64,000 nucleotides of DNA from Kwoniella bestiolae CBS 10118 (GCF_000512585.2 NC_089241.1:992001-1056000), one strand, 5' to 3'. Positions 1-12,722 are shown, counted from the first letter of the stretch. Translations and numbers: made by a program. Notes: generated by a model not told the origin, from the sequence alone.

Positions 1-911
1 AGAATACGTCTTACCCGATTTCTCATCCCGCTCGACCTCTCGCTCGGGCTACATACGCTCTGGCCCCAATGCGAACCCTCCTGCTGATGCTCAGGATAAC
101 AAAACCAACGGACATAGTAAGAGAGCTGAGGAGGATGAAGAGCAGATATTGATCATGGGGAATGAGAGGTTTGCTGGACCTGAAATGCTATTCAACCCTT
201 CTGATATTGGTAGGTCCCCTTACGTTTACGTGTCTACTCTGTATGTACGAGATGCTAACGGAACACGGTAGGATTGAAGCAATCCGGATTACCTGAAACG
301 ATCGCACATGTCATATCGATGATGCCTGAAGAGCTAAGGGGGATGTACTGGGCTCACATTGGTATTTTCGGTGGTTTAGGGAACATAGAAGCGTTGGGCG
401 AAAGATTGTAGGTTTGACTTGCCAACATACTGGTAGAATTGAGAAAGCTGATGATGGGAATATAGAGAAAGAGATTTACAGGCGTTATGTCCTGTCGACT
501 ATGAGATAGGGATATATGAGGCATTCGAGTGAGTGCCGGTATGCTCGAGGATCTGGTATTGACCAATGTCGATGTGCATGTAGTCCGGCCTCACCACCAT
601 ACGTAGCAGCTACGACCTTGACTACCTCAGAGATATACCTATCAACCTACCCAATCACCCGAGCAGAGTATCTGGAACACGGCTCGTCGATCTGTAGAAG
701 ACGGTTCGGTGGTCCCGCGTATAATGTCAACCCACCCGGCTTCACTAGTGGAGAGATCTCAGGAGAGATTGACGAAGATGAGAGGGAGAGACGATATGCG
801 ATGGGATTGGAGAGTATAAAGGGGCGAGGGGGGAAGAAGAGGAAGGAGGAAGAGGAGGTAATCAGTGGGAATTGGGGTGGAAGGAGGCGGAGAGCGGGAG
901 GGGTGTTGTAG
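1..911 (+). CDS. ARP6: Actin-related protein Arp6, C-terminal part
   Basis: Partial at the window edge. Exons: <1-209, 272-407, 466-528, 584-911; all introns are GT-AG and the frame stays open across them. The translation carries the actin-fold C-terminal signatures: GNERFAGPEMLFNPSDIG, then IAHVISMMPEELRGMYWAHIGIFGG-type subdomain residues (the 'IxxTGG' strand appears as IGIFGG) and a closing YLSTYPITRAEYLEHG, typical of Arp6 rather than actin. In the family Arp6 is a nuclear subunit of the SWR1 complex that deposits H2A.Z. A poorly conserved acidic/Ser insert precedes GNERF. The Arg/Gly/Glu-rich tail ends at the TAG at 909-911. The third intron (529-583) was chosen because it restores EAF-D-PASPPYV. 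Identification is from motif order, not from a search. Confidence 0.85.
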
Positions 912-1356
912 GACTTTGGCTTTACATGTGCATCATGCATTATCATTGTGTATTTGAGTATGATACGGCTTATGATGCATTGCATTGCATTCCATTGAAT
1001 CTGTTTGGTGGATTCATTACCATCTTCATGCTGTCTGTGTATTGCCATTACCGGAGTATACAGTGTTGAGTAGTAGTACCCTGAATATCACCAATTATCA
1101 GGCTCACTTTTTAGTATGATTAGTATGATATGACGATCATTTCAGCTATGCCACCCATTCAAACCACCAACACTGCCAACGCGACATTTACCTCTCTCCA
1201 CTCACACCACCACCACCACCACCACCCTATACTTTATACCTTTCCTCTTATATCCTCTGCTCTCATATACCTTCACTAATCAGTAGGAGCAGATAGTGAG
1301 TAACAATCCAAGACCCATCCACCATATCAGCTAACATCCAAATTCGATTAGTCACA
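912..1356. other. Intergenic, ARP6 3' end to SURF4 promoter
   Basis: No gene seen. Holds the ARP6 3' region and the SURF4 5' leader, with a CAC microsatellite at 1205-1225. Confidence 0.6.
1205..1225 (+). repeat. (CAC)7 microsatellite
   Basis: Seven uninterrupted CAC units in the presumed SURF4 5' leader. Confidence 0.95.
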
Positions 1357-2993
1357 ATGTCCCAACGAATCCACCTCAACCCAAACGCCCAACGCCAACA
1401 ACCCATGATGGGTATGCAAGGTGGTGGATATACCCCTGACCCCATCTCGCGACCTTCCAACTCTGCTTCATTTGGTGCAGGGGGGAACGATGATTTGCTG
1501 GGTAAGGTTCAGGCGTATACTGCTAGGATTGAGGATTTGATTGAGGCTTATACTCAGGTGAGTGCCGTCTATCACTCACTATAAGCATACTCGTGTGAGA
1601 GGATGCGTCCAATTGGGAGTGGGGAGCTAATGTCCATCTGTTCATTGATAGCCCATCAGACCTTACGTTCCTGCTATGGCTAGATTCTTGATCGTCGTTA
1701 CTTTCCTTGAGGGTGAGCTGTCTGCTTCCTGAACCCATGGCGATACAGTAGCTCAGCTGACTTGCTGGGTTATGACTTGTAGACGCCCTCAGAATTATGA
1801 CTCAATGGTCTGATCAATTGTGGTACCTCCAAAAGTGAGTGGTACTTTAACTTCCGTGACTTCTGCGTGTTCAATGTGGCGATTGAATATACAATGAAGC
1901 TAATCTCACGACTCCCTGAAGACACAGACACTTCCCATGGGGTTTATCCCACTTGTTCCTCCTCATCAACGTCTTTGTGAGTCAAATCTGCTTTCTGAAG
2001 ATCACTTCCAGAGAGGGCTTATAGCTGATGGCTTATTACCCATTTGATAGGCAATGTTGGCAGGATCATTCGGTGTGATCGGCAAGAAATACCCTGATTA
2101 CTCTGTCTTCTGCCTACTCGGTGTGGTCGTCGCTCAGGGTGGGTCAGCTTTGGTCTCGTGGTTCGACATAAGCTGATTGATCTGTCTGTTGACTGGATAG
2201 GCCTCGGATACGGACTCCTCTTCGACCTGTCGTTCTTCCTCCGAAACCTCTCTGTCATCGGAGGATTACTCATGGTCTTATCTGATTCATTACAAAATAA
2301 GAAGAAGTTGTTCGCTGGATTACCTAGTATAAGCGAGACCGACCGAAGGAAGTAGTAAGTTTTGGGTTCCGGTTCCCCCTTCCCCACCGTCGACGTCTGA
2401 TATACATGTACTGACATAGTGTCTTATTATGATCCAGCTTCCAACTCGCCGGTCGAATCCTCCTCATCTTCCTATTCATCGGATTCATTTTCCAAGGCTC
2501 ATGGTCCTTCGCCCGAGTCATCGTCTCCATCGTAGGACTGGGAGCATGTATAATGGTCGCAGTGGGATTCAAGGCCAAATGGAGTGCTACCTTCCTTGTG
2601 GTTCTGTTGTCGGTCTTCAACGTGTTCATCAATAATTGGTGGTCTGTCCATTCGGCTCATCCTCAACGGGATTTCCTGAAATACGACTTGTGAGTGATTT
2701 CAGATTTCAGCTGTATTCATGTAGGGAATGTAAAGCTGATTTGGGTGGATGATCTCAATTTGTATAGCTTCCAAACTCTTTGTAAGTGCCCATACTTTTT
2801 AAGGTCAACGAGAGGGTTGCAGGTAGCTGATAATGTATCCCTACACCATAGCCATCGTCGGCGGTCTCCTCTTACTCGTCAACATCGGTCCAGGAGGATT
2901 CTCAGTCGATGAGAAGAAGAAGGTGAGCTGGTCAGATGAAGGGCAATTGACCACAATTAGCTGACAAATATTTGGTCCACACAGGTATACTAA
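1357..2993 (+). CDS. ERV29: SURF4/Erv29-family ER cargo receptor
   Basis: Exons: 1357-1557, 1652-1712, 1783-1834, 1922-1976, 2051-2138, 2201-2354, 2438-2689, 2768-2781, 2852-2922, 2985-2993 (957 nt, 318 aa). The protein is a polytopic membrane protein with the family signature LEDALRIMTQWSDQ, several hydrophobic helices, and the C-terminal block KYDFFQTLSIVGGLLLLVN...GPGGFSVDEKKKVY. It ends in a KKxx-type dilysine ER-retrieval signal (K-K-V-Y), where the last two residues are encoded by a 9-nt terminal exon. Erv29/SURF4 proteins recruit soluble secretory cargo into COPII vesicles and cycle between ER and Golgi. Exon 8 is a 14-nt micro-exon. The ATG at 1357 is the first in frame and gives the usual cytosolic N-terminus. 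Confidence 0.92.
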
Positions 2994-3465
2994 AGCAGTC
3001 GCCACTGATTGAATGGAGGATGGCAAGAAAGTGACGATTACTGGCCATTGGATAAACGGTGTTAGTGGTGGATAGGTGATACAGGTAGCGAGCAACGATT
3101 GTGACAAGAATATAGGGAAGGACGTGATGAGGCAGATACTCTTTTACATATATGCATGTTTGAATTTCTCAATCCACGACCTGCATCGATTTGGTTTCGA
3201 GATTGTCACTACTTTGATTCATTTATTCATGACCATTACAAGAGAAAGCATGTACAAAGACCAAAGAAGCATGCAGATGGTTATGTACAACTGAATTTAC
3301 TGGTAGAATCAAGCTTGAAGAGGAGAAAGATAAAAATCGAATGTATAACAAGAGAAGCCTCTTCAGACCTTGGAAACTGATAAATATAAGAGAAAACAAT
3401 CAAGCTCCAAACTCCCCTTCCGATCTCAATTCTGAACTAACACAACCACTACCGCAACGAAAGAT
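2994..3465. other. Convergent 3' intergenic region
   Basis: Between SURF4 (+) and the next gene (-). AT-rich 3'-UTR-like sequence; short ORFs here have no recognisable content. Confidence 0.6.
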
Positions 3466-4443
3466 CTACTCAATGTCCATCGAATCAAACGCCTCCCAAT
3501 CCACCTGTGTATCCATCTCCAAATCCATATCAACGTCCATCCCCATACCATGATTTTCAGAGTGACGTATCTGATCTTGCATTGAGGGAGAGATGTGTCG
3601 AGCATAATAAGCTTGTTCGACCTGATCGGCCAACCTCATTTCCTCAAGATCCAATTCCTCCTGCTCCGCAAGGGCAGCTTGGATCTGCCATTCTTCGAGC
3701 TCTTCCTCTTTCCCGCTACGACCTGGGTCAGAGGGGGGCGGTGAAGACATCATTGGGTGGTCCAGACGATCCATCAATTCCCGTTCTTCCCTTTGAAGAT
3801 GGTCTAACTCATCTTCCCAGAATTCAGGCGTGAGGGGGTCCGAGCCCCCCGTCTCTTGTTCATGCGATACGAGGGAGGCGTGTTGGGATTTTTTGCGTTG
3901 GAGAATTACTAGACGGCGGAAGATCTACAAGCAAATTTCAATATGATCAGCTAGGTCAATGATGGAGGCAGTCCACTCCATTGGGTGGAATGTAGGTCAG
4001 AATAGAATTTGACCCACCTCCTCATCATCCTCCTGAGCTCTCCTATCCTCCGCCTCCTCCTCCTCTACACTCATCTCCCTCCCGCCCACCCCCGTACCCC
4101 GTCTCTTATCGAGCTCCCTCGTCCTATCCGCCTTGCGCTTCTCCCTCGCTTCCACCCTCCGAGTGAACTTCTCTCGCCACATCTGTCCTTCCATTGGTGT
4201 GGTCCCTTCCGAAAATAGGTCTGTAGTTGAGGATGAGGAGGGGAGGGAGCTTCGTTTGGAGGGTCTAATGTACCGTGTGGATTTGAGGGGGGTCGAAGGT
4301 GATTTGAGAGATGGGGAGGGGAGGGAGAATGATTGGAAGGGCCTTGAGCTCGAGCTTGGGCCTGGGGTAGGTGATGAGAGTGGGGATGAAGAGCGGGCGT
4401 GGGAGTTGGGATTTAGAGGGGATGATGAGTGCGGGGTGGTCAT
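3466..4443 (-). CDS. Uncharacterised protein, weakly RPA-interacting-protein-like
   Basis: Two exons: 4018-4443 and 3466-3924 (885 nt, 294 aa); an upstream in-frame ATG at 4477-4479 would add 12 residues. The N-terminus is a Ser/Pro-rich low-complexity stretch, followed by MWREKFTRRVEAREKRKADR, an acidic linker, then a Glu-rich helical region (EEWQIQAALAEQEELDLEEM) and the end DWEAFDSMDIE. The basic helix and the following acidic helices vaguely recall the N-terminal and middle parts of RPA-interacting protein (RPAIN), but the C-terminal zinc finger of that family is absent. It shares its promoter, with two ACGCGT boxes, with PDS5. Function is unknown; the RPAIN link is a guess from pattern only. 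Confidence 0.7.
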
Positions 4444-4667
4444 GTTGTGAGTATGGTAGGGTGAGAGGGCTAGTAGCATCTTTTAATGGGTTTCTTCTGC
4501 TGAGAGAGTCGATTGTTACTTCAAGATGTTGTATTGTTGGTTGTGATTAGCAATATTGATTTGAGGCAGTCAAGTGGTGTTGAAAAGAGATGAGAAGGAA
4601 TATGGTGGGATAAAAGACATCAATGCATGCTCACTTTGAGTTATATGGTGAGCTTGGATGCTTGTGA

Positions 4668-4673
4668 ACGCGT
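4668..4673. promoter_or_regulatory. ACGCGT (MCB-like) box 1
   Basis: Exact MluI cell-cycle box core inside a longer palindrome (GAACGCGTTC). In yeasts MBF binds this core and drives G1/S genes; use in this organism is inferred. Confidence 0.55.
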
Positions 4674-4720
4674 TCCTACCTGCAAGACATTACATATCAC
4701 GTGACATGAGACGGGAATAT

Positions 4721-4738
4721 GAGAATGAGAATGAGAAT
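4721..4738 (+). repeat. (GAGAAT)3 tandem repeat
   Basis: Three perfect copies of a 6-bp unit in the divergent promoter. Confidence 0.9.
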
Positions 4739-4758
4739 CGCGCATATGGAAGGGAAGG

Positions 4759-4764
4759 ACGCGT
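4759..4764. promoter_or_regulatory. ACGCGT (MCB-like) box 2
   Basis: Second exact ACGCGT core, about 170 bp upstream of the PDS5 ATG. Confidence 0.55.
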
Positions 4765-4934
4765 CGTAAAGAGGAACATGATGAAAAGGTGATGTCAACC
4801 CGATCACAATCTTACTGCTTCTTCCTCTTCATCAATATCTTCATCATTCGCAGCCTACTCACCGTCTTTGCTCAATCTTCACCTGACCCTGCTCCGACTA
4901 GACCTCTCAGAGAGAGGCATCAGACCAAATCATT

Positions 4935-7900
4935 ATGCCTAGAGCATCAGAACTGAAGCAGCCGTTGGTCAAGTTGGATTTCAAGGGACCGCTCCTCCAG
5001 AAGGGGAAGAGGGAAACTACCGATGTGCTGTTGAAGAAGATAAAGGTGGGTTAATCAATCTACTGCCTGTATGGTAACTCGGATGGATTGAGAGTTGTGC
5101 TATGGTATAACGAGAGGGATAAGGATGGTGTATTGCATCAAGCACAAGATCACCTAGATGCCGAGGAAGAGGAAGAGGAAGAGGAAGGAAGAAGAGGTTC
5201 TCTGATGTGGTAGCTCTTGCCAGGATGAGATTGATCGTGAGGAAACGGGTGACATTGACACGTATATATACTTCTAATAGACACTACACCAGAAGCTGGC
5301 AACACTAGAACAGGAAGGAGTAGACATCGAATCACTTCATCCCGTCAGAAGTCCATTGATCAAAGATACAATCCTGCATCATAAAGAGTGAGCTCATTGT
5401 CCCATTCTCTTAATTCGAAAGACGGAAAGATAAGCTGATAGACTATGACTAGTCGAGGAGTCAGAGCATACGCAGCATGCTGTTTGGCCGATCTGTTGAG
5501 GCTGTATGCTCCTGATGCTCCTTATTCTGAATCCCAGTTGAGAGTAAGTTGGGAGAACTCATGACTGTCTTTCCTTCCCTTCCGTTCTTGCTCAATCTAC
5601 ACATACTGTGGGATGGAGAAGCCTACCTTATTCCACTCACCTCGCGCTGTGATCTCCCCATCCTTCCTCTGAGCTAACCATCACCCCTCATAGGACATAT
5701 TCGCCTTCTTCCTCCACCAGCTAACCCAGAATCTCAAACTCAACACGTCGTCCACCCAACCCCTACAAATCAATAGGAATAAGTCCAACATACTAGATAA
5801 TCAGCCTTCCCAACAAACACAGACCCAGACGCAGAGAGTCACTGATATACCATATTATACGGAATATTATCATTTGATCGAGAGTTTGGCTACGATCAAG
5901 AGTGTTGCGCTCGTTTGCGATGTGCCGGATGGGGACTCGTTGATGGAAGGGTTCTTTACGGGATTTATGGAGATTATCAGGTGAGTGCATATGCCTGAAG
6001 CGAGTAATGGGTGGTGGAGGAAGGAAAGCCTTTGGTCTGAATGGCATGGAAGTCGTTTTAGATTAAGATGTTGAGAAGGCAATGTCAGGAAGAGAGGGAA
6101 TAATCGCCCTCTAGTTTACCCGACACAGGTTACTGACATTCCACATCCGCGTAGACCTGATATGAATAAGACCCTCATTCGACACCTTCGGGATATCCTC
6201 GTCTCGCTCATCGAAGAATGCAATCAAATACCTCAGGGCGTGATGGATTGTATAATCAGTCAATTCGAGAACTACGCATCGGTAAGTTCTCTCCCCTTGC
6301 TCCCCTTGAAGGTTGATGGAGCACAGCTTACTTGAGCGACATGCGCAGAGACCCGATGTCCTCTCGTTCCAGCTTACAGTCGATGTATGCAACCAAGTAG
6401 CAGACAGGTTGAAACGACCAATCTATGCGGTAAGTAGACAGCTTCGTCGTACCCTTCGAACAGTACAAGATAGCTGATAATAGTATAATAGCATTTCTCC
6501 GAAATCCAAACTGAACATGGGCGTGACCCTTCCAATAACGATGTGAAGATCTTTACCGAATCACATGAACTTCTTCTCACCATATACAAATACTGTCCTG
6601 ATTTACTTCTCAACGTCATTCCTTTACTGGAAGATAATTTGAAAGTACGAGATGAAGATAGATTACGTCAATTATCGGTCAAGACGCTAGGTCGAATATT
6701 CGCTCAACGTCCTGGAGCTGAAGATCCAGCTAGGAAGTATCCCTCAGCTTGGAGAGCGTGGTTGGGAAGGAAAGTGGATAAAGCCCTATCCGTCAGATTG
6801 GCTTGGGTAGAAGCTACTAGATCTGTATTAGTCAATCATCCTGAAGTACGAATGGAATTACAAGGTGAGTCAGCTGTCGCTATATGGTTTCTGTCATCTC
6901 CCTCAGCTGACTTTTTTCCATCATGCAGGTAATTTGGTGGACAGAATAGAAGATTCCGATGAGAAAATCCGAGCGGCCGTATGTAAAATTATTGGATCAT
7001 TGGATTACGAGACAGCGTTGCACCATATCTCCTTGCGAACATTACAAGCTGTAGGCGGAAGGATGGGCGATAAGAAGGTAAGTTAGCCCTCCAATTCTTT
7101 GCTTTCTCTAGCTCACATGTACCACTTTTAGTCCTCGGTGCGATTGGAAGCAGCAAACGCTTTGGCCAAACTATGGAATTTGGCGTATTCAGAAATGTAA
7201 GTTGGCTTGGTCACTGGTAAGATACTGATACAGCGTATAGTGAATCGAACAACGCCGATGCTATCAAGCAGTTCGCTTGGATACCTGAAGCCATCCTTCT
7301 TAGCACATGTCGAGGGGGGACCAGTCTCGAGTCGAGGTAAGTGTATCTTAACCCTCAATATCTTAACCCTCATGAGAGGAGTTGGCTGATGTGCGTTATC
7401 CCTTCAGATGGCAACTCACATCAATCTTCAAGAATTCCATCCTCCCACTTCCTAAAGAACCAGATGACGAACAAGCATGGGTGGATCGATTGATCTTCGT
7501 CACTGCTAGATTCAACGATGATGCGCTTATGGCTTTACGAAAAGTAACTGGTTTGCAGGAGTTTGCTAGGGGAGGTCTACCTTTCATAGCTTTTTCAGAG
7601 GCTTGTGAAGACTACAACGTGAGTTTGGTCTTTGGGAAGAGATTGATAGCAAGCTGACTTGCGATGCAGGGCGGCGTCATCGCTGATGGTGGTCAAGACG
7701 CTAAAGCGAGACTGGACTTTATCATCAATGCTATGGCTAGTAAGTAGTTACAGCTTTGTTGATTGCTGGTGAGCACAACACTGACCAATGACGATCGATT
7801 CCTACAGGATCTTATTTCGGCGATGTCGATAAGGCGAAGAAAGATCTTCATGCCTTCGCAGCAGCCAATGAAGCAAAACTGTTCAAGCTTTACAAAACTT

Positions 7901-10774
7901 GTGTGGATGTACACTCGAATCTCGCCAACATCGTCAAAGCTAGAGTAAGTTTCATGCACTTCTCGTCCGGCTGCACAACGCTCACATAGCTTATTGCAGA
8001 ACGAGCTACTTCGAAGAGTGCATCAAGGCCATGACGAGCTCACTGAGACTATGACCTCCCTCCTTGACATATCAGCATGGAATATAGTCAATCAATCTTC
8101 AATTCCACCGCTCATACGACGCATATCCAAACCTGAATCAGAAGCTTCGTCATCCGCTGCTGTAAAGATATTAGCCATATTGGCCAAAGAAGGCGCCCCA
8201 ATGTTCAAGAACCACACGGGACAATTGGTTGTAGCGATGATGGACAAGAAGAACGAGAAATTAGTGGAATTGTCTTTACAAGCTTTATCGGCAGTTTGCA
8301 AGATCCACCCGGAAGTGTGTCCTGCTGAACAGTCAGTGTTATCGTGCTTCAAATGCTCACCTCAGGAATTTAATTGATTGAATTGAGTTGACAGCCGACC
8401 GGTCGAACGAGCTACCACTATCGCTCTTGAAGGTACGCAGAGACAAGCCAAGTTCGCTGCGCGATTTCTGGCGAGATGCAAAGAACCTCAAGCTTGTGAA
8501 AATCTTGTCAATGTGAGTAGCAATTCAGCCAAGATGTTCGGTCCTCGGTTAGAGCTGATGGAATGGTATGACAAAGAGCATTGTCAAAGGCTTCAAGAAG
8601 ACAGACGAAATCAAACTTCTTACACATCTCCGAGCTTTAACGGAAATTGCCTTGGCTAAACCTCAAGCTACTCAACCGAAGAGTGACGAGATTATGGGCT
8701 TCATCATGAACGAGATCATGCTGGCTCCGTCCCCATCCGCCGATGTGAGTAGTCTTCCACCCCGCGATCAACGTGATCTGCAATGACTGACGTGCATGAC
8801 TTGATCCAGGTTGAAAGCGGCGATGAGTGGACCGAAGAGGAGAATCTCGAACCGCTCGATCGAGCCAAGATAATGGGACTGAAGTTCCTCACTCATCGAT
8901 GTCTCGCTTTCGCTCGAGATGAAGAGGCGGAAAAGATCTTGAAACCAGTTTTATCTTTGTTGGTCACTATCCTAGTCAATGATGGGATGGTCAACGAGAA
9001 TACGAAAGAAGGGTAAGTAATCCTATCTGTCTCTGTGTTTGTAGGATCAATGAGCTGATTGGACCTTTTGCTGTAGTGGATATGCGAGATGCCATCTGCG
9101 ATTGAGAGCCAGTACTTGTCTACTGAAATTGTCCAACGCGAAAGTGTACGATAGGGCCATTGCAAGACAAACTCAATTTGATGTTGTTGTCGGTGTCATT
9201 CAAGTGAGTCTACAGCTTACTTTGGCAAGACAGGCTCAGTAAGCTGATTATGATATGGTATCGCAGGATGCTTGTTATATGGTTCGACATTTGTACCTTC
9301 TCAAACTCAACAAAGTCTTACCTACTCAACGATTATCGCCCAGGTGGAACCTCACGCCTGTAATGATTGCTATGGATCCTGAGAAGGAGAATATCCTGGC
9401 GGTGAGTGGGACTTGTCGAATCAACTGTAGAATACGTTGCCGCGTGGAAGAATCAGCTGATGATGGATGTGGTGCATAGGGTCGTCAAATCATGCACAGA
9501 ATCGTTGCGGCCTGTACGAATTTCCCTACGAGTGAGTCTGATCCAGCTTTTCGGCAATGAGCACTCTTGTTGTTCACGAAGCTGACGTCTAGATAATCTG
9601 TAGCTGAAAAGATAGAAAGGATCGAATTACCCTTGGCGAGATTACTTCACTTCCTAGCTCATCATCCTGATCTGCACTGGACGGAACCAGAACAAGGTGG
9701 AGAAGAGGGTATCGCAGATCAACAGAATCTGAAGGATATGGCTAGGTCAGTTGACGAGAGCGAGCCAATTGGCAATGACAGCTAATATAAGTGTTTTGAA
9801 ATAGCTTTATTGAGATGTACCTTGATTGCGTGGCTAATCGGGATAACATCGGGTTATTGTATGCTATCGCGCAGGGAATAAAAGGTCTGAGAGATAGGAT
9901 TGGCGGTAATAGTAAAGTGAATATATGATCCTATATCACTGTTCGATAGATGCTGATACTGATATTGAATTCACTATAGCCATTATATACCTTGGCTGAA
10001 CTGGCCCAATTAATTATAAGGAACCGATCTGACAAACATGCTTGGCCGATACCCATCTATCCTGGACAATTCAGGTGGCCCAAAGATATCTTCCATCATG
10101 CTGATAATCCCGAGGAGAAACAGAAGGTACAGCGGACACAGTATCTAAGCGAAGAAATGAGGAATTGGGCGAGGGGACTGGGAAGGAGGAACGTTAATCC
10201 TGTGACGCAACCTTCTGTGAGTTTTGTTCCTGTGATAGATGATTGCTAGCTGTTCCGACTCTGAACGATCGAGAAACATGGGATAAGGGTAGTGTGTTAA
10301 TGATTCTGTTGTTGATATGTGCAGAGAAAAGTCGAGAATACTTCACCTACTGGCAATGGCAGTACCAAGCGAAAAGCCACATTCACCAGAACCAAGAAAA
10401 CACCAAGTAAGAGAAGAAGGATCGAAGAGAGTGATGACGACGAGGATGAGGATGAGGAAGATGAGGAAGATGAGGAAGATGAGAGTGGAAGTGAGGAAGA
10501 AGAGGAGGAGGAGGATGACGGTGTTGAAGAAGGTGAGGAGGGTGAAGATCTTTTGGGTAGAGGTGGGAGGAGAGGAGCAAAGGTGGGTTTATCCTGTTGG
10601 AGGTTTATCATGTTTCGGTTTCAGATTTACTGATACACTTCATCTATATAGACCAAAGCCAAACGGGCTGTAGCTGGTAAGAAGAAAGTCAAGAAGGTCA
10701 GACCCAAGAGACAGAGTGAAGATGAGGGTGGGGTCGAGAGCGATGAGTCGGAGTTGACTGATTTGGACGAGTGA
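4935..10774 (+). CDS. PDS5: Cohesin-associated protein Pds5
   Basis: 25 exons: 4935-5045, 5281-5387, 5453-5543, 5694-5980, 6155-6281, 6349-6429, 6492-6864, 6929-7077, 7132-7196, 7241-7336, 7408-7618, 7670-7739, 7808-7944, 8000-8331, 8395-8512, 8577-8744, 8810-9012, 9077-9203, 9267-9401, 9480-9531, 9604-9745, 9805-9916, 9980-10216, 10325-10582, 10652-10774 (3912 nt, 1303 aa, normal for the family). HEAT-repeat protein with the Pds5 hallmarks DRGVRAYAACCLADLLRLYAP, YYHLIESLATIKSVAL and LRQLSVKTLGRIFAQ. The tail has a Lys/Arg segment, a long Asp/Glu run (exon 24) and a second basic-acidic stretch. Pds5 binds the cohesin kleisin with Wpl1 and Eco1 and controls cohesion maintenance and release. 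ACGCGT boxes upstream suggest S-phase expression. The start is the first ATG after a leader with no upstream in-frame extension. Confidence 0.93.
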
Positions 10775-11167
10775 TCCGCTAGGGATCAAAAGTCATCGGC
10801 CCAAGTCAATCAGCCCATGTGATGGCCCGGAGAAGATTAGCAGGAAGTTAAGTTAATTCATCATCGTTGTATTATAGCATTTTCGGGATTTCGTATTTGC
10901 TCTCAGTAGTGGTACCTTGGTATGTCTATAGGATTTATTCGCTGTCATTTCATTTTCATGTATGAACCGTCATGTGAAATATATATACATATATTAGATG
11001 TTTGCATTCTGTCTATTGCATCGGTTGGGTTTATACTACTTGATCGATTGACAGTCCTATCCACTTGATATTCCGTCGTTCGTTCTCACCTCGAATGATG
11101 GGATGATTCTCTCCCATGACCATCTCACTTGAGGTCATCATCCTCCAACTTATACTCCCCACCACGA
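10775..11167. other. Convergent 3' intergenic region
   Basis: 3' ends of PDS5 (+) and GMH1 (-). AT-rich, with a short ATATATAC tract near 10980; no gene seen. Confidence 0.6.
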
Positions 11168-12722
11168 TCACTTCCACGACTGACCAAAGTAAAATTCCAA
11201 AGTGAATTTAGCAATGTTGAATCCCAGTAAACTCAGGAGGTATCCGCCGAATAGAGGTAACAAAGGTGATAAGAGTAGTTCGGAACGTGCGATGAATGGT
11301 AAGGCCACGTAGCCTAGGTAGGTCACGTAGATGTATTGTACAGAGGCTATCAGGAAGATTGTGCTGTCACAGGCGGAGAGAAGATCAGTTTATGTCGTGC
11401 CCTTTGGATAGAATAGAAGTTGTCTCTCAAGGTGGGCTGTGCGTATAGAAAGTATTTACAAGAAGTTCAGAGAAAGATGGAGGGTTAAAACTCACTTGCC
11501 CACCCAGAGACAAATCCAATTATCTCTAACCACCAGCGCTACCAAAGGCAATAACCCCACATAAACAGTCAAGAAGAATGGGAAAAACGAATTCACAGCT
11601 ACGTCGAACGAGTAGGCAAATTCCACTTTGTTCTCGTCTATCATCGAGGATTGCTGGGACGAGGAGGAGAGGAGGAGCTTGTTGGAGATGAAGTAGAGGA
11701 TCGTGGAAATTATGAGGGAGAATAGGAGAAAGTCGCGGAAGATCATTTTGAGGATTATGAGGATTGTTTGGGTTGGGGGGAGGTGGTAGAGGAGGGACCA
11801 GGTTGTTGATGTTACTGTTAAGTTGGGGGTCAGTAATTCATCCTGATTCTGATGTGATGGATTTGTACGGCGGTTATGTGAAATAGCAAAGTTGACGTGA
11901 TAGTGCACGGCAGAGGCGAGAATTGTAGTTGACACACTCGACTTACCAGCTAGACATCCTGCGATGAGAAGTAACATTGCTGGGCTATTTCACGACGATA
12001 CATATCCATCAGCACTGACTCTTAGCTGTGGACTGGGTTTACTAGCTGACTTACTCGTCTCGAGCCCATTGATTCTTCGTTTGTTTACTATATACATGCA
12101 ACCCAGTCAGCCAATGACACGCATGGATAGATAGGCTTTGATCCTTGAGGGGGAATTGTACCCACTGATGATACGTCTGCTTATACACCCTTCGAGGAGC
12201 TACAACCAGGTACGTCAATTGCCAAAAAGCAAGCTCGAAGTCCTATTCGAGTGGAATCACAAGTCAGCTCCGACTCTGTCTAATCCGTTACTCGGTCGAT
12301 CATACACCTCTAATGAGTCCTCGCCTTTTTCAGTTAAGCCAACAGACTCTTTACTAGAGATCTTTCTTGCAGCCCTCTGTCCAAGCCCATTGTCTAATCC
12401 TGTTAACTCCCCGTTCCCCGACAAGACTGCCCCTCCCCATATCACATACAATCACCCTCACGACGAAGTACCTCCTCAGTCTAACATTCCTCATGATATC
12501 TTTCCCATCAAGTACAACAACGGATTCGACGGAACTCACCATACTCCTAAACTTGGTCAATCGTCTAAGCACCAAAGGTAATCCTCCCCTCCTCCCCTCT
12601 CCCATCCCCATCCCGACATTCGCACCGAGGGCACTCCAATCGGTCGACTTGGCTCTCTCTCCTCCATTTGAGTATATGGAGCTTGATGAGGGCCCAGAGA
12701 GGGGTAAGATGGGGTTTGACAT
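11168..12722 (-). CDS. GMH1: UNC-50/Gmh1-family Golgi membrane protein
   Basis: Exons in coding order: 12540-12722, 12166-12242, 12055-12087, 11947-11984, 11496-11814, 11168-11363 (846 nt, 281 aa). Diagnostic blocks are LRRLTKFRSM-DFELAFWQLTY, APRRVYKQTYHHKQTKNQWARDDPAM and a terminal FYFGQSWK. Five or so hydrophobic segments follow; a Ser-rich insert sits between the second and third. In the family, Gmh1/UNC-50 is an inner Golgi protein linked to the Arf exchange factors Gea1/Gea2 and to receptor trafficking. The first intron is about 297 bp, long for this genome, and exons 3 and 4 are only 33 and 38 nt, yet all junctions rebuild conserved residues without a frame break. Confidence 0.9.

Larger units (their letters stand above)
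4444..4934. promoter_or_regulatory. Bidirectional promoter, uncharacterised gene / PDS5
   Basis: 491 bp between divergent start codons. Contains two ACGCGT boxes, a TCACGTGA palindrome near 4697-4704 and a short GAGAAT repeat. Confidence 0.6.
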
